A stretch of 64,000 nucleotides of DNA from Odontocerum albicorne. Taxonomy: Eukaryota > Arthropoda > Insecta > Trichoptera > Odontoceridae. Shown here piece after piece: positions 40,938 to 52,435 of this stretch (position 1 is its first letter; each line of letters starts with the position of its first letter). The notes beneath the pieces were generated by a model. It saw only the letters and a list, made by a program, of their open reading frames with translations, was not told the origin of the DNA and did no database searches. Location of the stretch: contig OX463865.1 of NCBI GenBank assembly GCA_949825065.1, positions 19,255,513 to 19,319,512 on the forward strand. Reading direction: 5' to 3'. The translations under genes and the position numbers were made by a program.

Positions 40938-41033
40938 ATTTCCGTTACTACTGATATGTAAGAATTTGGCATCATCGTTAGAAAATTTTCTATCGATGAT
41001 TCCAAATTCTTGCGTATCAGTAGCAATGGAAAT
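40938..41033. repeat. 96-bp hairpin with 40-bp arms
   Basis: The arms 40938-40977 and 40994-41033 pair at 35 of 40 positions; three of the five differences become G-U pairs in RNA. The 16-base centre is itself almost palindromic (TAGAAAATTTTCTA). It could be a tiny foldback MITE or a pre-miRNA-like hairpin; nothing decides between them here. Confidence 0.7.
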
Positions 41034-41214
41034 ATATTGAACAGATTAGAGGTCTTAGAAATTTCCAATTCAGTGCATTGGGATGAACATCTGGCAAACA
41101 CATATGTATATTCTTAAGATCTCATCGCTGCTCGCTGAAGTTGTCTCCTACCTCCCTCCACCCACAATTCCCAAGCCAAATTTTTACTGTTAGAAGCGTG
41201 AATACTGCGTACCA

Positions 41215-41760
41215 GTTCGAACATAATTCAGTCTTGTTAGTGCTCTCCTGATAATTACGTGAAAATCTTCTAAACGGTAAGGTTATACTGTTACAATATT
41301 TTATACTGTTAACTCCGCTTCCGTACTAGATGAATGCCCTTTATCGAATGACGAAGCCGGTCCCAAGCCCGGATAAAGGAGGAGGGACTCCTTTCCTCTA
41401 AATTTACCCCCCCCCCCTCTTCAATCCTCTACTTGCTCATTTTAGTTTTCCCCCATCCCTATCCATAAAGGCACCCAACATGCCGGTGGGCTCCGATCGT
41501 CTCACCTCGGTGTGCGCATCGGATTCAGTGCAGGGGTGTGGTTTGCTGGTGTACAACGACTCACTCACTGAAAACAAACTCCATGGCACGGCTTCGCTTT
41601 CCAACAGAACTGACGTTGTAGTGTTGAGGGGATCCTCGACTACGAGGCCTGGCAACGACTGTTATATAAAGTGGAATAAATAGTATTTGATCAAACAAAT
41701 TACTATGTCTTTAAACCTCCACAGTGTCAATAATGCCTTAACGACATATAAATAATAAAT
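41215..41760 (+). repeat. Penelope-like repeat, copy F, split by a GC-rich insertion
   Basis: The left part CATAATTCAGTCTTGTTAGT ... GGTTATACTGTTACA and the right part TATAAAGTGGAATAAATAGT ... TCTTTAAACCTCC are the two halves of the family, separated by about 365 bp of foreign sequence. Confidence 0.6.
41300..41655 (-). repeat. GC-rich dispersed repeat inside copy F
   Basis: The inverse strand is collinear with 23434-23625 (GGCCTCGTAGTCGAGGATCC, GTTGGAAAGCGAAGCCGTGC, GTGAGTGAGTCGTTGTACAC). A 72-codon minus-strand frame (41437-41655) is open. The far end reads TCCGGGCTTGGGACCGGC, which I associate loosely with non-LTR elements. The family is not certain. Confidence 0.5.
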
Positions 41761-42223
41761 TTAAAAAATAAAGTTTCTTAGAGAAAAAAAATTATTATAA
41801 TTTATTTTTTCTTAACATTTTGAAAATCCACGAGCCGCCACTGGTACCCAGTCAAGTAAAAATATAATGCTTAGCTAATCACTGTCAATAAATGTATTCA
41901 TATTTAAATAACTTTATCAATAATGATGTGTCGGGCTGAAGTTACCCATGTAATGAAATGTAAACAAATGTATATAAATAAACAAACGACCAAAGTCCGA
42001 CAGACCGAAGTGTTACATTCGAAAACAACGTGAATCTTGATGGTGGAGATTCTGGGATTTCAGAGATCCGGGTGCATAAGAATTCACTTTAAAACAGTGG
42101 TATATCCAAAAAAATAAATATATCAACCAGTCCTTAAAAACTAATTTTCTATTATTTTTAAATTAGTAAAATCCACCCAAATTAGGATGTTTTGTGCCAC
42201 CAAATTAAAGTCATTAGGCAATT
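41761..42223. other. no recognisable feature
   Basis: AT-rich sequence without long frames or terminal repeats. Confidence 0.45.
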
Positions 42224-42225
42224 AC

Positions 42226-42400
42226 GAGGGCGGTCCGATAAGTACTTAGCCTCACCGCCCGATGGCACCACTATCGCAAGAGCAAAGATATGGCTTTTAG
42301 TAAATCAAATCTGTCTCGCAAAGGACAACTGAAAAATACATGGTCTATGTTATAGTTTCGTCATCCAGACCACTTTCGCAGGTGTAATTCTCTATAATAT
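42226..42400 (+). mobile_element. mariner 5' end fragment
   Basis: ACGAGGGCGGTCCGATAAGT followed by ACTTAGCCTCACCGCCCGAT is a mariner-type tip with its subterminal region. No transposase follows. The next 400 bases (42401-42800) hold nothing recognisable. Confidence 0.55.
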
Positions 42401-42802
42401 CCATTTTTTGAAGGTGACTAGCCACCACGCAGTGGCGCGTACACAAACGACATATGGCAGACACTTCCATCTTGTTCATTCTTATTATCTCAAACCATGG
42501 TTTCAAAGGGCTATATTGTTGGATTGATTTATATCTAGAGCCCTTACATACTCGTATGTTCGAGGGCAGAATATGGAATTATGTATTTTCAAAGGCAAAC
42601 GAAAAATTGCGTATGGTTAAGGAATGGGTGGAATGGGTGGTTAAGAAATTTATTGACTCGAAATTCCCAACAAAATAAATACATCACATTTCGCATCTCT
42701 ACAAGAACTCAAGCACCTACAAATAAATACATAACACTGCACACTTGTTCACCTTTGGCTGACTGCAGTTGTGTTCCTTTGGAAAGGGTTGATAGTATAA
42801 AG

Positions 42803-43822
42803 TATAGGTTCCCTAAGTTGTTTGACCCACTACCCCATTTTCAGCAAAAAAATTACACAAGGCCCTCTTGGAAATTTACCTTTTTAAATTAAATAAAACA
42901 GAAAAATGTAGTGAATATTTTTTTAATGTACATATCTATAGTGTTATGAATAAGACACGCTGATACTTAAATTGTTGAAGTATTTATTTAATAATCCTAA
43001 TGAGAAGGGTGGACCTGATGGACTGCCACCAATTTGTTCATGTGCCGCAGTTTGTTATTTGCAATAAAATTTCAGCAAAACAATTATGCAACTATGAGTT
43101 TAGATCAATGATGGGAGTTCTATGTGATCCGAAAATGCCAGTAAAGTTAAAAGGAAAAGTATATCAAACGATTGTTAGACCCGCACTCCTCTATGGCTCC
43201 GAATGCTGGACGATGTATAACTCTTACTCTAGGCAACTAGAAACTGCTGAAATGTGCATGCTAAGATGGTCAGCTGGTGTGTCCCTAAGAGACAAAATAA
43301 AAAGCTCACGCATTCGTGGAAGCCTGGGTGTTACAGACATCAATAGCAAGATGGAGGAGTGGCGATTGAGATGGTATGGGCACGTTGGACGCAGAGCACC
43401 CGATCACATTGTGAACCAGGCAATCTCCATGGATCTTCCTCGAATAACAACCAGAGGAAGACCAAAGAATTCATGGGTGGTGCAAAAAGATAACCTGATG
43501 CAGAGGCACGGCTTGGGGGACGTAGTCCGGGACAGAAGAGCATACAACCCGAAGACGAGGAGAGCTGACCCCAACAGTCTTCGCAGACAGAGAGTTGGGA
43601 TGGAGCCAGAGAGAAGAATTATGCAACTATGAGAGTATTTTTTTTATTTCAAAAAGTTATTTTGGAAATAAAACAATTTGGAAAAGAAATGATAAGGGTA
43701 TTTATTAAAATAATTAAAATAAGTAAGTAACCCCCTTATTTCCCCCAGGGCCAGCATGGCCCCCTCAGTTCCCTCCAGTATCCCTCCCAGTGGGTCCGAT
43801 GGACCCACTTTGGGAACCTATG
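42803..43822 (-). mobile_element. hAT remnant hosting a LINE-C insertion
   Basis: The tips TATAGGTTCCCTAAGTTG (left) and, inverted, CATAGGTTCCCAAAGTGG (right) are hAT-like. A minus-strand end of the transposase, VHQVHPSH then stop at about 43005, is the same ending as at 9045. The LINE at 43099-43616 is nested inside. Confidence 0.6.
43099..43616 (+). mobile_element. 5'-truncated LINE-C insertion with 17-bp target duplication
   Basis: AATTATGCAACTATGAG at 43082-43098 is repeated exactly at 43617-43633. The insert is one open frame: FRSMMGVLCDPKMPVKLKGK, VRPALLYGSECWTM, RLRWYGHVGRRAPDHIVNQA and RGRPKNSWVVQKDNLMQRHG. It ends ATGGAGCCAGAGAGAAG, the same 3' terminus as the copy at 27267. The RT active site lies upstream and is absent. 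Confidence 0.92.
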
Positions 43823-43918
43823 GTATATAAAGTATCTTAGAGTTTTTATTGATCAGTTTCTTCGCTGGAAGGTTCATATTACGCTTTGAACACACAAATC
43901 AGAAAACTAGGGTACATA

Positions 43919-44844
43919 CAACCTTGATCAAAAAGTTTTAGGACTTTATCCATAAAATCTAAAATACAAGTTTATTCATCAAAATCGATATGGTCTCCTT
44001 CAAAGTACTCCCCATCGACTGCAACGCACTTACGCCAGCGCTTGATCCAATCCTCAAAACACCGCTGGTACTCAATTTTCGGTATGTCCATCACAGCCGT
44101 CTTCGATTTTTTCATGACATCCTCTCGGGTGCTGTAACGTGTTCCGCGAATCGGTTTTTTAAGTCGGTTGAACAGGAAAAAGTCGCAGGGAGCCAGATCA
44201 GGTGAACTCAAAGGCTGCTGGATAGTATTCGTGTTGTTTTTGGTCAAAAACTCATGGAAATCATGTCTTTCGCGATTTCAACGCGGTCCTTTTTTTGCAT
44301 GAAATTGAGGTCTTTCGGCACCAGTTTTGCAGCGACACGTCTGAAGCCCAAATCACTAACCAAAATATCTTGAGTGAATTCATAAGCGATGTTCAAGTTC
44401 TCTGCCAGCTCTCTGATGGTCAATTTGCAGTTTTCGGCTAACATTTCTTTGATTTTATCGATGTTTTCATCGGTTTTCGACTGTCACTGCGTTCGCCATC
44501 CTCGACTGACTCACGACCCCTTCTGAAGCGTTCGTGCCACCAAAAAACACTTCTCCAACATTTCCAAGGTCTGCGGACCGTTAAATCCGTTTTTCACACA
44601 AAATTTAATGCAAACTCGTTGATTCACAGTTGATGCCATTTTCAAACTTGTAAAAAATCGAAAACACGCACAAAGGTAGATGTACTCAGTACAGCGTAAC
44701 TTTTACAAATGTCAAGCTATGACGCTGAAATTTGGAGAGAAGTGTCAATGATAGATGTGGTAACCTAACAAAATAAAAGAATTCCAATCGGGTGACTGAC
44801 AGCGCCATACGGTGGCCGGTCCTAAAACTTTTTGATCAAGGTAG
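43919..44844 (-). mobile_element. internally deleted mariner, well-preserved tips
   Basis: TA flanks; tips CAACCTTGATCAAAAAGTTT and, inverted, CTACCTTGATCAAAAAGTTT differ at one base. It is 926 bp. About a third of the transposase gene has been removed. Confidence 0.9.
43975..44640 (-). pseudogene. mariner transposase lacking its central catalytic part
   Basis: The minus strand starts MASTVNQRVCIKFCVKNGFN at 44640; the first HTH then breaks frame near 44545. From 44444 it reads LAENCKLTIRELAENLNIAY and VAAKLVPKDLNFMQKKDRVE, then jumps at about 44250 to TKNNTNTIQQPLSSPDLAPC, DFFLFNRLKKPIRGTRYSTR and CFEDWIKRWRKCVAVDGEYF, stopping near 43975. The first two catalytic aspartates are deleted; the third (APCDFF) remains. 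Confidence 0.85.
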
Positions 44845-44846
44845 TA

Positions 44847-45230
44847 TTTCGTGTAATTCGAAATATGCTCAGTGAAAATATTCTTAAAAGTATATTACTA
44901 GTTAAAAATTAAACAAGGGACAATCGGTAGAACATGCTTCCTTTACCAGAGAATCAACACATTCATAAACAGTTATAGCAATAAGACAAACCGGTATTCT
45001 TAATACCTAATTTTTTATTGTATATATATTTTTTCCTTTCAATCATTTTAAATTGTGGCACATGTTTCCAGTAGGAAGTAACAGATATCCATAATTTAAC
45101 ATTATTCAAGTGGTCTTTTTCATACTCAGCCAACAAACGCTGGAACGAGCTAATCTTGCCCTTGTAAGAGCGGATGAAGAATTCACATTCGAGAGTGCTC
45201 TGAAACGTTGCCCTCTTAGTGGTCTGTGAT
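44847..45230. other. no recognisable feature
   Basis: AT-rich with one 62-codon minus-strand frame overlapping the SINE; no motif. Confidence 0.45.
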
Positions 45231-45425
45231 TTGACAACCTCCGTTGTCTAGTTGGTAAGACACCTGTCTTCCGACCCGGAGGTCGCTGATTCAATTCCCG
45301 CTGAAATCCAAATTTTAAAAGTGTTAAGACTGGTTTTCACTTAAGGCTTCATAAAAACACCTTTCTATTTGATTGAAGGAAATTTCAACATGGCAATAAT
45401 CCAACAAGGTTGTACTTTATACAAA
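45231..45425 (+). repeat. tRNA-derived SINE at the left border of a satellite
   Basis: ACCTCCGTTGTCTAGTTGGT, GGTCGCTGATTCAATTCCCG, AGACTGGTTTTCACTTAAGG and a GGCAATAATCCAACAAGG tail are in SINE order. Its last bases (TACTTTATACAAATAAAAT) merge into the first satellite unit. Confidence 0.75.
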
Positions 45426-48400
45426 TAAAATATTACATATTGGATTCGCTCTAGCGCTGTTATAGCTACCAGACGTGCTTGGTTTAGTAATAGTGGGTTC
45501 GAGTTCCAAGTTAGGGCGCCCTTGAGGAAAGATTGATATTTAAACAGTGCTATACAAAATAAAATGTTACATATTGGAGCGCTGTTATAGCTGCCAGACG
45601 TGATTGGTTTAGTAATAGTGGGTTCGAGTTCCAAGTTAGGGCGCCCTTGAGGAGAGATTGATATTTAAACTGTGCTATATAAAATAAAATGTTACATATT
45701 GGAGCGCTGTTATAGCTGCCAGACGTGATTGGTTTAGTAATAGTGGGTTCGAGTTCCAAGTTAGGGCGCCCTTGAGGAGAGATTGATATTTAAACTGTGC
45801 TATATAAAATAAAATGTTACATATTGGAGCGCTGTTATAGCTGCCAGACGTGATTGGTTTAGTAATAGTGGGTTCGAGTTCCAAGTTAGGGCGCCCTTGA
45901 GGAGAGATTGATATTTAAACAGTGCTATATAAAATAAAATGTTACATATTGGAGCGCTGTTATAGCTGCCAGACGTGATTGGTTTAGTGTAATAGTGGGT
46001 TTGAGTTCCAAGTTAGAGATTGATATTTAAATAGTGCTATATAAAATAAAATGTTACATATTGTAACGCTGTTATGGCTGCCAGACGTGATTGGTTTAGT
46101 AATAAATAGTGGGTTCGAGTTCCAAGTTAGGGCAAGATTGATATTTAAACAGTGCTATACAAAATAAAATGTTACATATTGGAGCGCTGTTATAGCTGCC
46201 AGACGTGATTGATTTACTAATAGTGAGTTCGAGTTCCAAGTTAGGGCGCCCTTGAGGAGAGATTGATATTTGAACTGTGCTATATAAAATAAAATGTTAC
46301 ATATTGGAGTGCTGTTATAGCTGCCAGACGTGATTGATTTAGTAATAGTGGGTTCAAGTTCCAAGTTAGGGCGCCCTTGAGGAAAGATTGATATTTAAAC
46401 AGTGTATATAAAATAAAATGTTACATATTGGAGCGCTGTTATAGCTGCCAGACGTGATTGGTTTAGTAATAGTGGGTTCGAGTTCCAAGTTAGGGCGCCC
46501 TTGAGAAGAGATTGATATTTAAACAGTGTTATATAAAATAAAATGTTACATATTGGAGCGCTGTTATAGCTGCCAGACGTGATTGATTTAGTAATAGTGG
46601 GTTCAAGTTCCAAGATAGGGCGCCCTTGAGGAAAGATTGATATTTAAACAGTGTATATAAAATAAAATGTTACATATTGGAGCGCTGTTATAGCTGCCAG
46701 ACGTGATTGATTTAGTAATAGTGGGTTCAAGTTCCAAGTTAGGGCGCCCTTGAGGAAAGATTGATATTTAAACAGTGCTATACAAAATAAAATGTTACAT
46801 ATTGGAGCGCTGTTATAGCTGCCAGACGTGATTGGTTTAGTAATAGTGGGTTCAAGTTCCAAGTTAGGGCGCCCTTGAGGAAAGATTGATATTTAAAAAG
46901 TGTATATAAAATAAAATGTTACATATTGGAGCGCTGTTATAGCTGCCAGACGTGATTGGTTTAGTAATAGTGGGTTCGAGTTCCAAGTTAGGGCGCCCTT
47001 GAGAAGAGATTGATATTTAAACAGTGTTATATAAAATAAAATGTTACATATTGGAACGCTGTTATAGCTGCCAGACGTGATTGGTTTAGTGTAATAGTGG
47101 GTTCGAGTTCCAAGTTAGAGATTGATATTTGAATAGTGCTATATAAAATAAAATATTACATATTGGAACGCTGTTATAGCTGCCAGACGTGATTGGTTTA
47201 GTAATAAAGGGTTCGAGTTCCAAGTTAGGGCGCCCTTGAGGAAAGATTGATATTTAAACAGTGTATATAAAATAAAATGTTACATATTGGAGCGCTGTTA
47301 TAGCTGCCAGACGTGATTGATTTAGTAAAAGTGGGTTCAAGTTCCAAGTTAGGGCGCCCTTGAGGAAAGATTGATATTTAAACAGTGCTATACAAAATAA
47401 AATGTTACATATTGGAGCGCTGTTATAGCTGCCAGACGTGATTGATTTAGTAATAGTGGGTTCAAGTTCCAAGTTAGGGCGCCCTTGAGGAAAGATTGAT
47501 ATTTAAACAGTGTATATAAAATAAAATGTTACATATTGGAGCGCTGTTATAGCTGCCAGACGTGATTGGTTTAGTAATAGTGGGTTCGAGTTCCAAGTTA
47601 GGGCGCCCTTGAGAAGAGATTGATATTTAAACAGTGTTATATAAAATAAAATGTTACATATTGGAACGCTGTTATAGCTGCCAGACGTGATTGATTTAGT
47701 AATAGTGGGTTCAAGTTCCAAGTTAGGGCGCCCTTGAGGAAAGATTGATATTTAAACAGTGTATATAAAATAAAATGTTACATATTGGAGCGCTGTTATA
47801 GCTGCCAGACGTGATTGGTTTAGTAATAGTGGGTTCGAGTTCCAAGTTAGGGCGCCCTTGAGAAGAGATTGATATTTAAACAGTGTTATATAAAATAAAA
47901 TGTTACATATTGGAACGCTGTTATAGCTGCCAGACGTGATTGGTTTAGTGTAATAGTGGGTTCGAGTTCCAAGTTAGAGATTGATATTTAAATAGTGCTA
48001 TATAAAATAAAATATTACATATTGGAACGCTGTTATAGCTGCCAGACGTGATTGGTTTAGTAATAAAGGGTTCGAGTTCCAAGTTAAGGCGCCCTTGAGG
48101 AAAGATTGATATTTAAACAGTGTATATAAAATAAAATGTTACATATTGGAGCGCTGTTATAGCTGCCAGACGTGATTGATTTAGTAATAGTGGGTTCAAG
48201 TTCCAAGTTAGGGCGCCCTTGAGGAAAGATTGATATTTAAACAGTGTATATAAAATAAAATGTTACATATTGGAGCGCTGTTATAGCTGCCAGACGTGAT
48301 TGGTTTAGTAATAGTGGGTTCGAGTTCCAAGTTAGGGCGCCCTTGAGAAGAGATTGATATTTAAACAGTGTTATATAAAATAAAATGTTACATATTGGAA

Positions 48401-49735
48401 CGCTGTTATAGCTGCCAGACGTGATTGGTTTAGTGTAATAGTGGGTTCGAGTTCCAAGTTAGAGATTGATATTTAAACAGTGCTATATAAAATAAAATGT
48501 TACATATTGTAACGCTGTTATGGCTGCCAGACGTGATTGGTTTAGTAATAAATAGTGGGTTCGAGTTCCAAGTTAGGGCGCCCTTGAGGAGAGATTGATA
48601 TTTAAACAGTGTTATATAAAATAAAATGTTACATATTGGAGCGCTGTTATAGCTGCCAGACGTGATTGGTTTAATAATAGTGGGTTCGAGTTCCAAGTTA
48701 CGGCGCCCTTGAGGAGAGATTGATATTGAGGAGAGATTGAGATTGATATGGGTGCCCTTGAGGAGAGATTGATATTTAAACTGTGCTATATAAAATAAAA
48801 TGTTACATATTGGAGCGCTATTATAGCTGCCAGACATGATTGGTTTAGTAATAGTGAGTTCAAGTTCCAAGTTAGGGCGCCCTTGAGCAGACATTAATAT
48901 TTAAACAGTGCTATATAAAATAAAATGTTACATATTGGAGCGCTGTTATAGCTGCCAGACGTGATTGGTTTAGTAATAGTGGGTTCGAGTTCCAAGTTAC
49001 AGATTGATATTTAAACTGTGCTATATAAAGTAAAATGTTACATATTGGAGCGCTGTTATAGCTGCCAGACGTGATTGGTTTAGTAAAAGTGGGTTCGAGT
49101 TCCAAGTTAGAGATTGATATTTAAATAGTGCTATATAAAATAAAATGTTACATATTGGAACGCTGTTATAGCTGCCAGACGTGATTGGTTTAGTAATAGT
49201 GGGTTCGAGTTCCAAGTTAGAGATTGATATTTAAACTGTGCTATATAAAATAAAATGTTACATATTGGAGCGCTGTTATAGCTGCCAGACGTGATTGGTT
49301 TAGTAATAGTGGGTTCGAGTTCCAAGTTAGAGATTGATATTTAAACTGTGCTATATAAAATAAAATGTTACATATTGGAGCGCTGTTATAGCTGCCAGAC
49401 GTGATTGGTTTAGTGTAATAGTGGGTTCGAGTTCCAAGTAAGAGATTGATATTTAAATAGTGCTATATAAAATAAAATGTTACATATTGTAACGCTGTTA
49501 TGGCTGCCAGACGTGATTGGTTTAGTAATAAATAGTGGGTTCGAGTTCCAAGTTAGGGCGCCCTTGAGGAGAGATTGATATTTAAACAGTGCTATATAAA
49601 ATAAAATGTTACATATTGGAGCGCTGTTATAGCTGCCAGACGTGATTGGTTTAGTAATAGTGGGTTCGAGTTCCAAGTTAGGGCGCCCATTGAGGAGAGA
49701 TTGATATATTTAAACAGTGCTATATAAAATTATCA
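45426..49735. repeat. satellite array, about 35 units of 110-126 bp
   Basis: GCCAGACGTGATTG(G/A)TTTA recurs about 35 times. Long units (about 125 bp) contain GGGCGCCCTTGAGGA; short units (about 110 bp) lack it and read GTTAGAGATTGATATTT. A block of seven units is duplicated with an 859-bp offset: a short-unit junction at 47081 recurs at 47940, and the variant GTAATAAAGG at 47201 recurs at 48060. Each unit carries GGGTTCGAGTTCC, similar to a tRNA box B but one base longer. The 64-72 codon minus-strand frames are shadows. Confidence 0.95.
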
Positions 49736-49751
49736 ATTTCTTTTATTGTTT

Positions 49752-49804
49752 GCATACAATCTCCAATTCACTGTCTTACTGGCAGTGTATTGGAGATTGT
49801 ATGC
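49752..49804. repeat. 16-bp hairpin
   Basis: GCATACAATCTCCAAT (49752-49767) and its exact inverse (49789-49804) surround a 21-base loop, just beyond the end of the satellite. Confidence 0.8.
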
Positions 49805-49845
49805 ATAACACATATATGATATGCGTTAATTTTTCAAATAATTAT

Positions 49846-50112
49846 ATCATCTTCATCATCATCGTACATCCTCCACTGCAGGATATATGCCCCTCCAATT
49901 TGTTTCCAAGAAATCCTGTCCTTTGCGTATTGCTGCCACGTAATCGCTGCTAGCTTACGTATATCGTCCGCCCAGCGTGCCTTCGGTCTTCTTACAGATC
50001 TAGTTCTTTCTATCGGGTACAACTGCATTACTTCGCACGTCCAACGAAGGTCCGTTGTTCGGGCGATATGCCAATTCACTTCCACTACAGTCTTTTTCTG
50101 ACCTCTGTAACA
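49846..50112 (-). pseudogene. LINE-B 3' end fragment
   Basis: The minus strand reads WHIARTTDLRWTCEVMQLYP, RRPKARWADDIRKLAAITWQ and QIGGAYILQW, then a GATGATGAAGATGAT tail. It is the same family and end structure as 6690-7632. Confidence 0.8.
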
Positions 50113-50193
50113 TCAACTTGAGGAGACCTTCATCCAGCAGTGGATCGACCCAGGTTGATAATGACGTGACACGCCGGTATCAAGTGATAAGGT

Positions 50194-50765
50194 ATAGTTC
50201 GGAAAATCTAGGATGAACCATATGACAGCTCACAAATTTGCCCCAATACATCCTTGTAACGATGTTCAGTAATTTTAATTATTTTATTAACTTTAATATA
50301 AGCCTCGATTCTAATAAATTGCAAGTTATTTAGGTAAATACATTACATAAAACTAACAATAATGACAAATTAATACATCTTGTCACAAATTAGCAAAAAT
50401 GTGACAGTTTGTTAAAATCAAATAATATTTGGTGACGTTTGTCAAAAGTCACTACGTTTGTCTGCATATTGGCTAGGGATGGGGTATTCGATAATTGGAA
50501 TTTCGAAAATCGATTTCGAAAATCGATTTTAATTAAATGTTCGTAATTAGTATTAATTCATAGTGGATCTTGGTCTATTTAAAGATACATAAAAATCATA
50601 CAATACATTAGAAAGTCAGTATAATGAAAATTAGGAATTAAAACGTCAGTTTAGAGAAAAATAATTGTTCGATTTATAAAAAAACTATTCGATTTGTAAA
50701 AAAAACTAATTTACCCCATCCCTTTGTGACAAACGTCGCACGGTTCATCCTAGACTATCTGAAGT
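50194..50765. mobile_element. longer relative of the TAGTTCGGAAA foldback MITE
   Basis: The left tip TAGTTCGGAAAATCTAGGAT and the right tip, inverted (TCTAGGATGAACC), match. The left 190 bases align with 39870-40060. The interior is AT-rich without coding sequence. Confidence 0.65.
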
Positions 50766-51274
50766 AAAGGTACTTGCAAACTTGCAAGGTCGTTTGTTAT
50801 TTAAATTAAAAATTTATTTTGTATTTTTTGAAATACAAAACAAATGAAAACAAGTTAACTGTCGTATTCGTACATACTGAAAAGTAATTATGTGTGAAAA
50901 TAAATTATTATGTGAAATATGACACAATTTGATGACGTTTTAAGGTGATAAAATGCGAAATAATCTTGATTTTTTCTTGACGTATTAAATATATTAACTT
51001 TATAACATTCGTCGCGACCGTTAACCTTTAAACTTAATGCAGAAAAGAACGTCTTGAAATGTATTAAAGGCCCAGTTTATAACAGAAGACGAGCGTGTTG
51101 CTGCAAAGTGAAGGCAATCTCTTATAGAGGATCGAAGATTAGAGATTTCTACCGAAGGTAAGCAGAGCCAAAATTAAAGACGCCGGCAGACTAAGGTAAA
51201 ATAATATTATTAATAATTTGCAGCAACGTGGTGTGATGAGATATAATGTAATCAGATGTAAGAATTAACAAGTA
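50766..51274. other. no recognisable feature
   Basis: AT-rich; no frames or terminal repeats. Confidence 0.45.
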
Positions 51275-51440
51275 ACAAAGAAAGCCGAAGAGGTGTTGGC
51301 AGGAGGCAAATCTCCTGGCTCCGCAATATACGTGATTGGACTGGCATGAGGGGCGTTGGGGATCTTTTTCAGGCTGCCGGGGACAAAGATATTCAACGTT
51401 GGGGGGAACCTGACATGACACTGAGAAGAAGAAGAAAGAA
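51275..51440 (+). pseudogene. LINE-D 3' end fragment
   Basis: RRGVGRRQISWLRNIRDWTG, then GVGDLFQAAGDKDIQRW, and an AAGAAGAAGAAAG tail. It is collinear with the inverse of 38840-39000. Confidence 0.8.
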
Positions 51441-51535
51441 TGTTTAGTTCAACACTGTGTATTCCACTTTATATAACGGTATAGCCCTATCGGTTTCAAA
51501 ATTTTCAGCGTCTTTTCAATCATGGATTAGCGCTA
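51441..51535. repeat. Penelope-like repeat, copy G (partial)
   Basis: CAACACTGTGTATTCCACTT followed by TATCGGTTTCAAAATTTTCA is one arm of the family; the rest is missing. Confidence 0.55.
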
Positions 51536-51539
51536 CGCT

Positions 51540-52019
51540 CAAACAGTGATTGTTTATTGGCATTTCCAGTTCACCGCTCTTCTTTTTTTACGTCGTCCTT
51601 TACTGTCCATGCAGTGAAACTCTGGAATCAGTTACAAACCAATATAAGATTCACTCCGTCCTTGACAAACTTTAAGAAACAACTGAAAAAACTCTTAATT
51701 TCTAGTCAGTAAAAATGACGTGTTTCATTCCTGATTTTTCTTTTCCTTTCCTCTCCAACATCCCTTCATTTCCTTATAATTGATGATATCTCACTTTATA
51801 TGAAAAATAATGTTCGGGTGAATGCCCGTCTTTGTGGGGTTCGTGGGCATGTGCATGTGTTTATGGATTTCGTGGGGATGGATAGTAATTTGAATGATTT
51901 GTGCGACCATGTAACTTTCTTCATTTACTTTTGTCTGGTTGCTTGGAAAAGATTGTCGCCTGGCAATAAGCCCACCATATTGTATTTGTAATAAAAGTGT
52001 TAAATAAATAAATGTAATA
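51540..52019 (+). mobile_element. 5'-truncated LINE-E 3' end
   Basis: It contains the ORF end AVKLWNQLQTNIRFTPSLTN then FKKQLKKLLISSQ and a stop at about 51714, a 290-bp 3' UTR, a terminal hairpin ATTGTCGCCTGGCAATAAGC and a (TAAA)n tail. The W-N-L--IR---SL--FKK-LK motif is the usual C-terminus of jockey/CR1-type LINEs. Inverse copies are at 33353 and 13133. Confidence 0.85.
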
Positions 52020-52044
52020 AACATTTTTACAAACAATTCATCCC

Positions 52045-52267
52045 TTAACCCTTGCCTTACTGTGCTAAAAAATTCCGCCAGCCACGGTGCTGGACGCTAA
52101 GCGTCCAGTGAAAAATGTATATTTTAAATTAAAATTATGCAAAATCTGCTAGATTATTTTTTATAATTAGCTATAAAAATAATTTTATTATGTATTTAAA
52201 CGTCGAATAATCAAATAAAATATAAGTCCTGGTCACTCACTATCCATCACAGGGTGGCAAGTGTTAA
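52045..52267 (+). mobile_element. TTAA-flanked piggyBac-like MITE, family 2 copy 2
   Basis: TTAA at 52045-52048 and 52264-52267; 223 bp, the same length as the inverted copy at 37124. The TTAACCCTTGCCTTACTGTG tip continues with CTAAAAAATTC, shared with the tip of family 1. Confidence 0.9.
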
Positions 52268-52435
52268 ACGACAATCTAATTTCTAACATGGACAATGTAA
52301 ATGTGCATGAATTGATTTATGATGGGGATTCTGAGGCCGTCAGTGTGCAGTGATGTTTCAGATCTTGAAGATTTCGATTTCTGAATCTAACGACAACTAC
52401 AATCTAAGAATCCAAATTTAATAAGGAATTTGTAG

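Noticed and set aside
41480..41683. Small protein in the GC-rich block
   Set aside because: The block is a dispersed repeat also present at 23434-23625, where the frame is not conserved.
45365..49676. Many minus-strand frames of 64-154 codons with the repeating peptide MELEPTIT..SGSYNSAPICNILFY
   Set aside because: They are the same stretch of satellite unit read repeatedly. Their length follows unit length and unit variants, the frame is lost at each indel, and no start context or splice signal is present.
51191..51421. 76-codon minus-strand frame
   Set aside because: Antisense shadow of the LINE-D C-terminus at 51275-51440.
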